The notes under the pieces: model-generated | Told to the model about the DNA's origin: nothing | Databases searched by the model: none | The model's input: only the letters and a program-made list of their open reading frames with translations | In this document: positions 34,632 through 45,190 of the stretch, piece after piece | Numbering within the stretch: the first letter of the stretch is position 1 | How the letters are laid out: each line of letters opens with the position of its first letter | Position numbers and translations under genes: made by a program | Source of the DNA: Ophiostoma sp. CBS 140.51 | Taxonomy: Eukaryota; Ascomycota; Sordariomycetes; Ophiostomatales; Ophiostomataceae | DNA: 60,002 nt | Assembly: GCA_029298735.1 (NCBI GenBank) | Contig: JANSLP010000194.1 | Span: forward strand, 1 to 60,002 | Direction of reading: 5' to 3'

Positions 34632-35726
34632 GAGTCGTCGAGGTCGGCTGGTTGGTTGATCATGTTACAGCACCTGGTCCATATCCGAGTCATGAAAAGC
34701 GAAAATAACCAAATCTTTCCAAACCCGAGTGAAGTCCGTGCCTCGGCCGTGCCTTCCGTCCGTGTTCTCCGTGTCCGCTGCTCTTTCCCAAAATCGTTGT
34801 CTTCAACCTCACCCCCTTTTCATGCTTTCTTCTTATCTCGTTCACGCCTTCCTCATCGATTGATCTCTTCCATCACTCCTTCCTCACCATCTCTGTCAAC
34901 TTCCTCCGTAGACCGCCGCCTGATCCGGGAATCGTCTTCCTGGAAAGAACGACTCTCTTGTCCTCCTAGTGCTCCTTAGTCGCTACCCCCGCACGCTAAA
35001 GAGGCAAGAGCTGGGGTCTCCAAATGCCACCAAAACAATCCGTATTGGCACTAAACTCGCCTTAAACTCTCCTGAACCCACCCTGAAGCCTCTCCCAACC
35101 TCACCAGTTCCTCACCATTTTCATTCCTTCACCAAAAGAGAGTCGCCCTCCGTCCCCTTCGTCGACGAATCGATTTCCCAAGTCGTCAGAGCGCCGGCAC
35201 TGGGTCCGATCTGCAGCCCTCGTCAACCTATCGCAGCCCAGTGTTTCTTCAGAGGTGGGCACAAAACATATGGAGAACAAGGGTAGAGAGGATCCTCAGT
35301 GGGCAAAAAGAGCCAGAAAAGCAGAAAGTCGAAAGTCGAAACGACGAGACAAGGACGTCGAAAGCTTATTGTTATTTTTGTTTTCATTCATCATCTTGAT
35401 CCTCTTTTTTCTTGTCTCCTTATTTTTTGTCATTATACGACATCACCATCGATCTCTTGTCACATCTCATCACCGGATCCGCGGCCATGGTGTCTTGAAG
35501 CGAGCCTCGATCGATAAAAGAGGATCACAGAGGCAAAAAGATACAAAGACCAGCAAAAACGAAGAACGACGACCCCTGCAAACCCCTGTCAGATCGACAC
35601 AAGATACGAAAATTAAACGCGAACGATATCGCGAGATTTAAAAGGGGCCTTTTTACACAGAGCCTCACGTCATCGTCTTGACAGCACAATTTTTTTTTTT
35701 TTTACTGAATATCGACAAACTTCACA
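34632..35726. other. Promoter and leader of the Zn2Cys6 gene
   Basis: No gene is recognised. The region contains pyrimidine-rich stretches (about 34770-34960 and 35060-35170, and 35370-35460), then a purine-rich part and a T-run just before 35704, close to the start codon at 35727. Confidence 0.55.
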
Positions 35727-38700
35727 ATGATTCTTGGCCGGTCGTCAAAGCCACGGTCTCGCGCATCGATTGCGTGTGCGGGATGCCGTGCGCGGCGCAC
35801 AAAGGTGTGTAGCATTTCTCCAAATCTCAGCCTCAAATCTCCAATCTACAGTGTCCCAGAAGGGTGCCAAACAGTCGTCTAACTTTCCAGTGCATCATCG
35901 GCGAAGGCCAGAGCTCTTGCGACAGATGCATTCGCCTCTCCAAAACATGTGTCCTCCGAGACGACGACGAGCGCAAACGGCCCGTCACCAAGGCCCAGGT
36001 GCATGCCCTCGTGCGGCGCATCGGTGCACTCGAACAACGACTGAGCGATGCAGGTCTCGAGATTCCACCGACCCTCGCTGACGACGTGGCCACGGCTGCC
36101 GCTATGCAGACACCACGCGACCAGCAGAATTACGGCGACGACAGCGATCCACGACAACGGCGGACATCCATGCGCGACGACGTGGCGGCAGCTGTGCAAG
36201 GCAGCGTCGTGTCGGCGGCAGCATTGGTGGCAGCAGCGACAGGCCACGGCCGGAATGCAGCAGCACAAGCACTTGGGGGTGGTGACGGAAGCCGCGATAT
36301 GGACAGCTCATCTCCTCCACAACACCAACAAACACACCACTATACTTCGGGAACCACACCATCCTCGGCAAACGGCGGCAGCAGATCAGGGTCCATGTGG
36401 CCACCACCACCAATACACAACACACAGGACCGGAGCAAGACTGGACACGGCTCTGCCAGCAGGACAGATGGCAGCATCAGCGGTGCCAGCACCAACGGTA
36501 ACGGTGCAGTCGGCTCGAGCAGCGGGCCGGGGATGATGATGGACGAGACTGACTCGCCTGCGAGCACAGTTGCCTCGTCAGATATGGCCTCGTCTGCCAT
36601 GTACAGCGAGTCTGACCAGCGACGGCGGTTACGTTCTGGTTCGATGAGCAACATGGGCCCACGCGGCCACTCACGGTACATTGGCATCACGACCAACTAC
36701 CACATCTACTCCAACATGTACCATGCCGAAAAGGAAGAGACACGGCGTGAGCGTGAGAACAATGCGGCACGCACACGCGAGTTTCTGGCCAACATCCCGT
36801 TCGAGGCACACCGACATCTCATCAACCAGTTCTGGTCATGCTACAACACGATTATCCACATTGTCCACCGCCGGGCGTTTGAGCTGGATAGCGGCATGAT
36901 GATGGGTGGCGGCTCGAGCGAGAATAACGGCAACGGTAGCGACAGCAATCGGGAACCAGAGATGGTCCCAGGCGCAGGAAGCAGCAACACCGGAAGCGGC
37001 AGCTACTATTCACCATTCCTGCACGTTTGCATGCTGTCCATTGGCTATCGCTACTCTGATCGCACAAGAGCTGATGTGCAAGCATTTGCGACACCGGATG
37101 GCGAGTCATTACTGCACGAGGAGGCCAAACGGCTGGTTGACTCAGAACTGCAGATGCCTGGCGGGATTCCGTCGCTACAGGCCTTATTGTTGCTGGGAGA
37201 TCTCGAGTGCGGTGTCGGCCGCTACAACACAGGATGGCTGTACGCCGGTATGGCATGTCGGTTGATCTTTGACCTGGGTCTGAACCGACAGATTGGCCAG
37301 GCCGGGCAGTCACGGCTGGATATGGAGGTGAAGCGGACGGTGTTGTGGGGATGTGTCGTCCTGGACCGGTTCTGGGGTTTGTTTTTAGGTCGGCCGACCA
37401 GCATCAAGATTGCAGACATTACGATATCCAACAGTCCGACAAAACCACGACCAATGCAAGGCTGTCTTCCGATGGGCCCACAATGCCGGTTCGAAACGGA
37501 GATTTACGATGCACTCATCAACCTGACGGACACAGCCTCGAAGCTGACGGATGCCGCCCACCGCCACTACACGACCTCCGATCCTAGCGCGTACTACTTT
37601 GTCACGGGCCTTCACCGTGAGCTGCGCAACTGGTACAAGCACCTGCCTCCTCGTCTGCAATGGACACCTGCGAACCTGGCACGCGACCCGCCATCGGCCT
37701 TTTTCAACCTTCACCAGCAATATCATACCATGTATATTCTGATGTACCGACCGTTCCTGTCGGCTGGCAAAGCCACACCAGCTGGCACGCACAATACGGG
37801 CGGTGGACAGACAAACGGCAACCCTGAACCGGCGCCCTCTCGGAACAATGGAGGTAATGGTGGCCCTTATGAGGACGTATTCGAGGACAGCGGCGCGACT
37901 GACGAGGGCGACGACAACGACGACGGCATGGACCCAGAGCTCGGCACAGACATCGTGACGGAAATGGCGCGCAAAATGTGCTTTGCGCATGCAATCGAGG
38001 TGGCACGCATCTACGAGGCATTCTGCGCACGGTTTGAGTGCCGCAGCATGTTTGTGACGGGCATGCAGCACGCAGCGACAGCGGCTTTTGCAATTGTCGA
38101 GGGTCTGGCAACACAGAGTTCCGACAAGCAGGCAGAGACACTGTTGCACTTGCAGAGACTGGCCGAAGCGTTGTATGCACACGCGAGCGTCTATTATCCG
38201 GCACGAGTCATGTCCAACATTCTGTTCCGGGTACTTGGCGAGTACCGCGACAATCATGCCCGGCAGGCTGCCCAACAGCAGCAGCAACAGCAGCACAATC
38301 AACAAAACGAACAACAACACAACCAGCAGTACCAGCAATCGCAACAGCAGCAACCTCTACCACACGCGCAGACCCATGCACACCACATGCACCACCAGAG
38401 CATCGACATGGCCGACGCCAATACAGCCCAACCAGCCACGATTGCACCAGCATGGACGACGACATCGACAAGTCCAGGCACAATGAAGCCACCACCTGTT
38501 CCTGGACAAGGAGGGCATATGGCGACTGGAACAGGCGTACCTATTCCTGGCGCGACGTCTGGCCATTCTGACTGGACTGGCCTGATGCACAACAACGGAC
38601 ATGATGACGTTCGTGGTGCGCACGGCACAATGATGGAAGGTCCCATGGTTTCTGGTACGGGGCCAAACAACTTTGTCGATTTTGAGTTTGACTCTGGCAT

Positions 38701-38752
38701 CTGGGAGTCGATTATGAATACTCTGTCACAGCCATTGGATTTGGGGGCGTAG
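35727..38752 (+). CDS. Zn2Cys6 transcription factor with fungal_trans domain
   Basis: Fungal-specific regulator. Spliced CDS: join(35727..35804,35891..38752), 979 aa. The binuclear zinc cluster is CAGCRARRTKC...CDRCIRLSKTC (Cys 17, 20, 27, 36, 39, 46), spacing C-x2-C-x6-C-x8-C-x2-C-x6-C; the intron falls exactly before the third Cys. A short heptad-like region (VHALVRRIGALEQRLSDAGL) follows, as for dimerisation. The middle homology domain contains VLWGCVVLDRFWGLFLGRP and HLPPRLQW. Long Ser/Gly/Asn-rich linkers lie before and within it, and the C-terminal part holds a poly-Gln/Asn tract (about 850-880). It lies directly downstream of the EthD-like gene in the same direction, so it may control this block; that is inference. 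Confidence 0.93.
38273..38355 (+). repeat. CAG/CAA (Gln/Asn) codon repeat
   Basis: A run of cag, caa and aac codons encodes a Gln-rich tract with Asn and His in the regulator's C-terminal region. It is a likely site of length variation. Confidence 0.85.
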
Positions 38753-39116
38753 GTGGAGGCAGTGTGATGGCTTATGTTTATGACTTTCTTTTTTTGCACA
38801 TATGATTTTGGATACATATTTTAGACATATTTCTCGTTTGTATAAGAGGCACACTACGATTTAAAGGCGACGGTAGAAACAACTTTCAGCTCACAGACGA
38901 GATACGATTTAGAAGAGTCAACAGAGAAAAACGATATTATGATTCAATTCCAGTGCAAGATAAGAGTTACATGGTATGAAAATGACTGAGAGCGACCAAA
39001 TGCAGAACGCAAATAAATGATACAATACTGCCAGGGAAAAATGAAAACTAATTCTTACAAAACGCCCGTTCCTTGATTTCGCTTCGTTGTACGAATGTGA
39101 TTTTATCGCTCCACAT
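38753..39116. other. Convergent 3' regions of the regulator and the stress-type gene
   Basis: Short AT-richer gap between converging genes. It shows no coding or RNA gene signal. Confidence 0.6.
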
Positions 39117-40337
39117 TTAGCTCGACCGGCGGATCTTGTTCTTAATCTTCTCGCCCAGGCTGACCTTCTTCTTGTGACCAGAGCTGCCACTGGCACCACT
39201 GCCGTTACTGTTACCGCTGCCGTGGTGGTTGCCAGGCTCAGCGCCCGCCGTGTCGTTAGCACCGGGCTGGTTGCCGCCGCCCACAGCAATACCCTTCTCC
39301 TCCAGAATGCGGTCGGCCTCGCGACCGGCACCCTCGCGCGCAGCATCAAAATCGCCGCCGTCAGCCTGCAGACCAGAGCTGCGAATGTACTTTTCGCCAG
39401 TGCCCTCGCCGTGGGAGGTGGACTGCGGCTTGTCATCGTCCTCGTCGTCAGCGCCGGCCGCATTGCCGCCAGCAGCACCGCCAGAAGTAGCAGCACGGTC
39501 GCCGCTGTAGGCCTGTCCCGCATCGCCGTGGTTCTCACGAGCAACTTCCTGTATGGGGCGAGGACCAGGGCCATCGACGTTGGGCTCACCGGTGGCGCCG
39601 CCGCCGCTGCTGGGGACCTTGGAGCCCTTCATGCCGGCCTCACCAGCCGTCGTAGAGGTGGCAGCCGGGTTGTCAGAGCCGGCGTTGGCAGCCGCCGTGT
39701 TGTCTGTGGTGGTGGAAGTGGTGTTGGCGTTGTTGGCGTTGTTGACATCGTTGACCGAAGTGGACGAGGTAGCGGTGTTGTTGTCAAACGACTTGGCACC
39801 GGCGACGCCACCGGCAACACCGCCGACACCAGCAGCACCAGCAGCACCCGTGGGGCCCACAGCGCCAGTAGAGCCAGTAGAACCAGTGTTGCCCGAAGTG
39901 CCCGTCAGACCAGCACCGCCGGATGGCGACTGAGACTCAGAGTAGCGTGCGTTGGCATACTCCTGCTCGTCCTTGTTGCCAGCATCGTACGGCTCGCCCT
40001 TGGAGGTATCGCCCAGGACGCCCGAGATGGGCTCCTCGTTGCTGTTGGGGATGGGGCTGCCAGGAGTGGCCGAGGTGGCCGTGGTAGTGTTGTTGAAGTT
40101 GGAGGTGGAGGTTGAGTTGAAGTTGTCGGTGTTGGAGGTGTTGTACTTTCCAGAGGTGGCAGCATTTGCGGCAATGTTGCTGTGATTGTTGGTATTGTCA
40201 TAGCTCGGGCCGGTCGTGTTGTTGACGTTGTTGAACTCTGAAGTGCCGTTGGCATTCTCAGTAGTGGCGTTGCCGTTGCCGTTGTTGGGCCAAACGGCCT
40301 GTGCCGCGGCGGAAGCCATGTTGTTGATGCTCTCCAT
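39117..40337 (-). CDS. Asn/Gly/Ser/Thr-rich stress-type protein
   Basis: Single-exon gene, 406 aa. The start MESINNMASAAAQAVWPNNG and the stretch EEPISGVLGDTSKGEPYDAG, followed by NKDEQEY, resemble a group of filamentous-fungal proteins often labelled glucose-repressible or cell surface proteins. The middle is low-complexity (N, T, S, G, A; a GSTGSTGAVGPTGAAGAAG collagen-like run), the rest hydrophilic, and the end is basic, HKKKVSLGEKIKNKIRRSS. No signal peptide, membrane segment or catalytic motif is visible, so secretion is not supported; a disordered cytosolic stress protein is more likely. The start at 40337 follows a CA-rich leader; an in-frame ATG 60 nt upstream is inside that leader and less likely. 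Confidence 0.8.
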   Translation of the reverse strand: MESINNMASAAAQAVWPNNGNGNATTENANGTSEFNNVNNTTGPSYDNTNNHSNIAANAATSGKYNTSNTDNFNSTSTSNFNNTTTATSATPGSPIPNSNEEPISGVLGDTSKGEPYDAGNKDEQEYANARYSESQSPSGGAGLTGTSGNTGSTGSTGAVGPTGAAGAAGVGGVAGGVAGAKSFDNNTATSSTSVNDVNNANNANTTSTTTDNTAAANAGSDNPAATSTTAGEAGMKGSKVPSSGGGATGEPNVDGPGPRPIQEVARENHGDAGQAYSGDRAATSGGAAGGNAAGADDEDDDKPQSTSHGEGTGEKYIRSSGLQADGGDFDAAREGAGREADRILEEKGIAVGGGNQPGANDTAGAEPGNHHGSGNSNGSGASGSSGHKKKVSLGEKIKNKIRRSS

Positions 40338-41963
40338 TGTGATTGTGTGTTGAGGGTGTGTGAGGGTGTGTGTGTTGCGTGTTGAGAGGGTATACAAGCG
40401 TGGGTATGATATGGGCTGCGTTAATGATCAAGAAGTGTTTTTATTGTTTTGGATTGAGAAGTTGAATTGAGGCTGCAAAGGGATGGGAAAGAACGGTTGC
40501 TATATAATGGCCAATTTATCCCAGTTTAGAAAGAATATCCCTAACTCTGACGTCGATGGTTCCTCCCTCCTTTGGGCGCGCGTGGGCTTGGACAGGAAAG
40601 AACAAGGAAACGGAAGTACAGCGTTGCGCACCAGCTGGTTGGCTCCTTCCCATCGATCGAACAAGCTTCGAGACAAGCAGGACAAGCAAAGACAAGGCGG
40701 GTATTTCGGCCGAAGGGGCCTTTTGTCTACTTCCTTTCTTCTTTCTTCCTGTCCTTTTTGGACCTGTTTGTTCCTTTTCTGTGTCACTCGTTCGCGCCTT
40801 CCTGACTAGCTACAACCCGGCTGACGCTTATCTCGGCGGTCGGTGGTCCTTCTTTTCCCGTTTTTTTTGGCCGTCCATATGGCGTTTGGCCCTGTTTCGC
40901 CATTTCGTCTTATTCTTTCGTCGTTGTGCCATTACTTGTGTACTTCCTTTTGCTGGGCGTTTTGCCTGCTCGCGTTCATTTCTTTCTTTACTAATGACAT
41001 CCCGCTGGTCTGTTCTGACACATTGACCGGCGAATTGCTTTTTCCTGGTGAATTTTGGTAGCAAATATTTTGCGACAGAATATACTTTGCGAAATCAATC
41101 AATAAACATTTTCCCAAAGTCAATTGATACTCTCGATGGATTCCATCTGTGAATTGACGTCGTTCTCCAACAATATTGTCCAGCTTTCTATGTGCATGAC
41201 GTCGCTGTTGGTGGTTGTCCAATTACGTCACTGTGCAAAAAGGAAGGACCATCCACAATGAGAAAAGTGGGTCTCCACACACACCTCACCAGCTCACGAA
41301 CACTTACTAACACGCCAGAAAACGCTTGCACAGCTGAAGCTTCCAGGCGCACCCCACTGAATGACCCCACTGTAACCAAAAATACAGGCAGTCGATGAGA
41401 CACAAAGCTTGCCTATTTCGGCGGGCCTAAAGTTTGGTATCAGCACACGGGAAGGCGCCTGTTAGTGCATCGGACACGCCAGAGACGCTAAAACCCAGAC
41501 AAGGATGTGCCTGACAGAACGGAAAGTGACACAAATGTGCATTAGTTGGAGACGAAGTGACTTCATTTTAGTTTTAGAACGACGATTTCATCACATCTGT
41601 GCAGAGTACGATCTAGATTTGAACAGTGATATTTTGGCCCAAGACTTCTAGCGTCTTGTGGAAGAATTCTTTCTTGTTTGGACTTTGTAGTATATTACAT
41701 TAAAACAGGCATTTGGGAAAGGAGAGAATGGAAAGATATAGTAAGAAAAATGAGAGAGCGAGGGAAAATAGAAAGAAATGGAGACATGAAGAGTACAAGT
41801 CAATGTACACATTGTGTGAGATGACAGACAGTAGAAAAACAGGACAGTAAAGAAAGTTGTGCGGTATCAATCAGTTTCAGTGAGTTTCGATCCTTTATGA
41901 AAAGAGAGAGATAGACAGAGAGAGAGAAAAGAGTTGGAAAAATATGTGTAGACCTAGATTGGC
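40338..41963. other. Intergenic; CA-rich leader at 40338-40385
   Basis: Directly upstream of the start codon (minus strand) the leader is CA-rich (cacacacaccctcacacacc), typical of highly expressed fungal genes. Most of the remainder has no recognisable feature. Bases 41700-41960 are purine-rich 3' flank of the next minus-strand gene. Confidence 0.5.
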
Positions 41964-44231
41964 TTATAGCAGCAGGGCAGCAGCGAAAACACCGACCACG
42001 GCGGCCAGGCTGCTACTCACAATGCTGCCAGAGACAGCACCGGCCGTGACAACAACGCCCGAAGCGCTGCCAGTCTTGGACGCCGTCGGCGAGAAAGTGC
42101 CGCTTAGAGTGCTGTTGCCAGAGCTGCCGGACGAGCCAGAAGAACCGCTGCCGCTGCCGCCATTGCCCTTGCCCGAGGTAGGCAGAGCAGTGGGCGGCGT
42201 GAAAGTCTCGACAATCGGCGACGTGCAAGGCACCAGCACGATAATGTTGGTTGTCGTCGGCGTCAGGGCCAGGTGGGCACCGTTGGTGGTCGTGACAACA
42301 GCAGCCGAGCCCGTGTTTGAGCCCTTGCCGTGGCCCTTGTTGGTGTAGGTCTTGGTGACGACGTACGAAGTCTGGTACGAGGCCGGGCAATTGACAACAG
42401 AGGCAGCACAGCTGGTGATGGTGTAGGTCGTGGTCGATAAGACGGTCGACGTGACAGCACCACCACCGACGCTGGCACTGGTAGCAGCAGTGACTGAAGG
42501 GCTGGAGGACAGAGCAGCAGATGAAGTGGTGGGAGGCGGGCTGATGGTGTTGGCAGGAGTGGACGAAACAGCAGCGGCCGAAGGAGTTGAGGAGACGCCA
42601 GCAGCAGATGACGACGGCGACGAAGAAACAGCGGCAGCCGACGACGAGGAAACGACGACAGGGATGCTGGAAGACGAAGAAACGACAGCAGGAGAAGATG
42701 AGGCCGGGCTGGACGAGTGCACAGACGAAACAGCAGGCGACGAGGCAGAGGCTGCAGCAGAGCCCGAAGTGGAAGCCGACGCCGAGTACTTGGCGGTGGA
42801 CTTGTTGTTGTCGTAACCAGAACCTGAGCCAGAGCCAGAGCCCTTGCCAGAACCAGAGCCAGAGGAGCCAGAGCCACCAGAGTACGAGCCCGAACCAGAG
42901 CCGGAACCTTTGCCAGAGCCAGAGCCAGACGAACCGGAACCGCCAGAGTAGGAACCAGAGCCACTGCCAGAACCAGAGCCAGAGGAGCCAGAGCCACCAG
43001 AGTACGAGCCCGAACCAGAGCCGGAACCGCTGCCAGAGCCCGAGCCAGAGTAGGAACCAGAACCAGAACCGCTGCCCGAACCAGAGTACGAGCCAGAGCC
43101 AGAGCCGGAGCCGGAGCCGCTACCAGAGTAAGAGCCTGAGCCCGAACCCTTACCGGAACCGTACGAGCCAGTCTCTTTGGAGGAAGAGGCAGACGAAACG
43201 AACGTGGCAGTCGTGCTACCGCCGTACTTGGCACCGCCGCCGCCACCGAGAGCACTGGTGACAGCGCTGGCAATGGAGCCCCAGCACTGAGTAGCGGTAG
43301 GAGCCGACAGAAGCGTCGTCGAGATGGTCGGGACAGCACCAAACGTCTTGTAGTCGACCTGGACATCAGCCAGAGCGTAGGCACCGACGTTGCAGTCCCA
43401 GTACTCGCGCGACTGCAGACCGCAGGCCTCGGTGGTCTCCAAAATGCTGACAAACTCAATAATGTTGGCGTAGACACCGACCTCGAGGCCAGCACCAATG
43501 CCGACCAGAGACGTGCCCTCGGCGCCGCACTGCGTACGCACACGCAGATCGGCCTTGAACGTGGCAGTGCCGCTCTTGACGGATACAGGGAGAGACTGGG
43601 CCGTGATGCCATCAAAGAAGGACTTGGTCACAGTGCCCTGCATGAGGCTGGCCTCGACATAGGCGCCGTCAGCCAGGGTCACCTGGAAACCGCCGGCATC
43701 AATGTCAATCTTCTCGGACAGACTGAAGACGAGATCGACAGCAAAGACGACGCCAACACTGAGACCAGAGACACCCATGCCAATGGGCGTATTGGACGTG
43801 AACAGGTTGATGGTGTAGACGGCCGACTCGCTGACCTGCACGGCCAGATCAACGTAGGCCTCAACGCCAGTAAAGTCGAGGCGCAGCGTAGGGTCGACGA
43901 GCATATCGTCAGTCAGCGAGGCAGAGACAGAGCCCTTTGTGTAGCAAGTGTTGCACTGGACAGCCATGGTCACCATACCGCCAAGGCCGTTGGGATAGGT
44001 GCCGTCAAAGAGCATCTCGTTGTTCCAGGAGTGAGAGAGGTCGTACGAAGCCGCCGTGCGCGTCTGAAGGCCACGGGCGACCTCGACGCTCTTGTCCAGA
44101 GCATTGCGGGCAACCAAGTCGTTGCCGCGAGCAAGGTGTGCCGGAGGCAGAGCAGGGGCCACAGCAACAGGGCCGGCCTGGCAGAGTGAGGCAGCAAGGG
44201 CAACCCAGCCGATGGGGTTGTTGAAGATCAT
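41964..44231 (-). CDS. Secreted GPI-anchored Ser/Gly-repeat surface protein
   Basis: Single-exon gene, 755 aa. An N-terminal signal peptide (MIFNNPIGWVALAASLCQAG, then PVAVAP) is followed by a folded domain (about 60-330) with Cys residues in CNTC, RTQCG, EACGLQSREYWDCN and QCWGS, which could form disulfides. It is followed by a long GSGSGSYSG-type repeat, a Ser/Ala/Val/Pro-rich stalk likely to be heavily O-glycosylated, a TTTYTITSCAASVVNCPASY segment typical of fungal wall proteins, and a C-terminal hydrophobic tail (SSLAAVVGVFAAALLL) preceded by small residues, as for GPI attachment. Role: cell-wall or adhesion protein; the globular domain is not matched to a named family. The start is 12 nt from a CA-repeat leader. 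Confidence 0.9.
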   Translation of the reverse strand: MIFNNPIGWVALAASLCQAGPVAVAPALPPAHLARGNDLVARNALDKSVEVARGLQTRTAASYDLSHSWNNEMLFDGTYPNGLGGMVTMAVQCNTCYTKGSVSASLTDDMLVDPTLRLDFTGVEAYVDLAVQVSESAVYTINLFTSNTPIGMGVSGLSVGVVFAVDLVFSLSEKIDIDAGGFQVTLADGAYVEASLMQGTVTKSFFDGITAQSLPVSVKSGTATFKADLRVRTQCGAEGTSLVGIGAGLEVGVYANIIEFVSILETTEACGLQSREYWDCNVGAYALADVQVDYKTFGAVPTISTTLLSAPTATQCWGSIASAVTSALGGGGGAKYGGSTTATFVSSASSSKETGSYGSGKGSGSGSYSGSGSGSGSGSGSYSGSGSGSGSGSYSGSGSGSGSGSGSGSYSGGSGSSGSGSGSGSGSYSGGSGSSGSGSGKGSGSGSGSYSGGSGSSGSGSGKGSGSGSGSGYDNNKSTAKYSASASTSGSAAASASSPAVSSVHSSSPASSSPAVVSSSSSIPVVVSSSSAAAVSSSPSSSAAGVSSTPSAAAVSSTPANTISPPPTTSSAALSSSPSVTAATSASVGGGAVTSTVLSTTTYTITSCAASVVNCPASYQTSYVVTKTYTNKGHGKGSNTGSAAVVTTTNGAHLALTPTTTNIIVLVPCTSPIVETFTPPTALPTSGKGNGGSGSGSSGSSGSSGNSTLSGTFSPTASKTGSASGVVVTAGAVSGSIVSSSLAAVVGVFAAALLL
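42800..43170 (-). repeat. Tandem repeat coding for GSGSGSYSG units
   Basis: Imperfect 6-18 bp units (accagagccagagcc and similar on the plus strand) repeat across about 370 bp and encode alternating Gly-Ser with Tyr every 9-18 residues. Two longer blocks near 42840-42910 and 42965-43035 are nearly identical, pointing to recent duplication within the repeat. Confidence 0.9.
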
Positions 44232-45190
44232 GGCGAAGATGCTGTGTGTGTGTGCGTGTGTGTGTGTGTGTGTAAATATAATCAAAGATATACAGGTGAA
44301 GGTAGGCGAAAGTAGGTGAACGAAAGTATAGTCAATATACGACCCTGGGCGGAAACGACAGGTAAAAATGGTACTAGACCAGCAAGAAGTGAAGTGAAAT
44401 AGAAAGAGGAAAGGACCAGCTCGTCTAGAGGAGGACCTGTTATCCGTCTTTCTTGATGCGTTGAGTAAATGACAGACGGGGGTGAAGAAAGATCAGCGAA
44501 AGACTTGAGAGAATAGAAAAGTAAATAGAAGGGAAAGGGGGGAGGAAAAGGAAGAGAAGGAAAAATAAGTGAAAGACGATGTAAACGAAAGAAGGTGAAG
44601 AGTAAAGAGAGAGAGGACGAGAAAGGAAACACGACAAGAAGGGAGGGAAACAACTCTTGCTTTATGGACGAGGAGGGGAGACGAGAGAATAGAGAGCGTG
44701 AGTAGGGGCCATGAGAAGACGAGAACGAGAGCAAGAACACAACTACAACTGCAACGGTCACGTCTCCCGAGCAGGGCCACTTACACGGCGACAGCCCGAG
44801 AGGCACCAGAGAGGGGGGGTCTCCATGTTGAGGTGGGTTTCCGAAATAGGTAAGGCAGGGGTCAGCGGACGAGAGCGACTTGAGAACGGGGGTGGGGACG
44901 AGGAGACGATGGGAAAGAGGCTAGACTGTAGACGGACTCGACTGACGACCAGAGATGTTTGCCTCCCCTTAGGGGAAGTGATGGGCATGAAAGCGTGGAC
45001 GATGGGCAGAAAAAAAAGGGGGGTACGGGATAAGCTTGACGAGGGTGAGAGATAAAAGAATAAACTATTAGACAAGAAAAATAAACGATTAAACGGCAAA
45101 ACAAAACGTCCAAAACCACTACTACACAAAAGAAACAGCAGCACAGCTGCAAAACGGCAAAGCCTCACTCGTTTCATGGCCAGCAATACG
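44232..45190. other. Pyrimidine-rich upstream region and CA microsatellite of the GPI-protein gene
   Basis: Bases 44243-44273 are a (TG)n microsatellite with one tgcg interruption, so the leader of the minus-strand gene contains (CA)n just before the start codon. From 44400 to about 45060 the plus strand is purine-rich, giving a long polypyrimidine upstream region in the gene's direction. No ORF with coding character is seen. Confidence 0.6.

Noticed and set aside
39087..40115. 342-codon plus-strand frame opposite the stress-type gene
   Set aside because: Mirror of a low-complexity coding sequence; the minus-strand protein has recognisable conserved segments.
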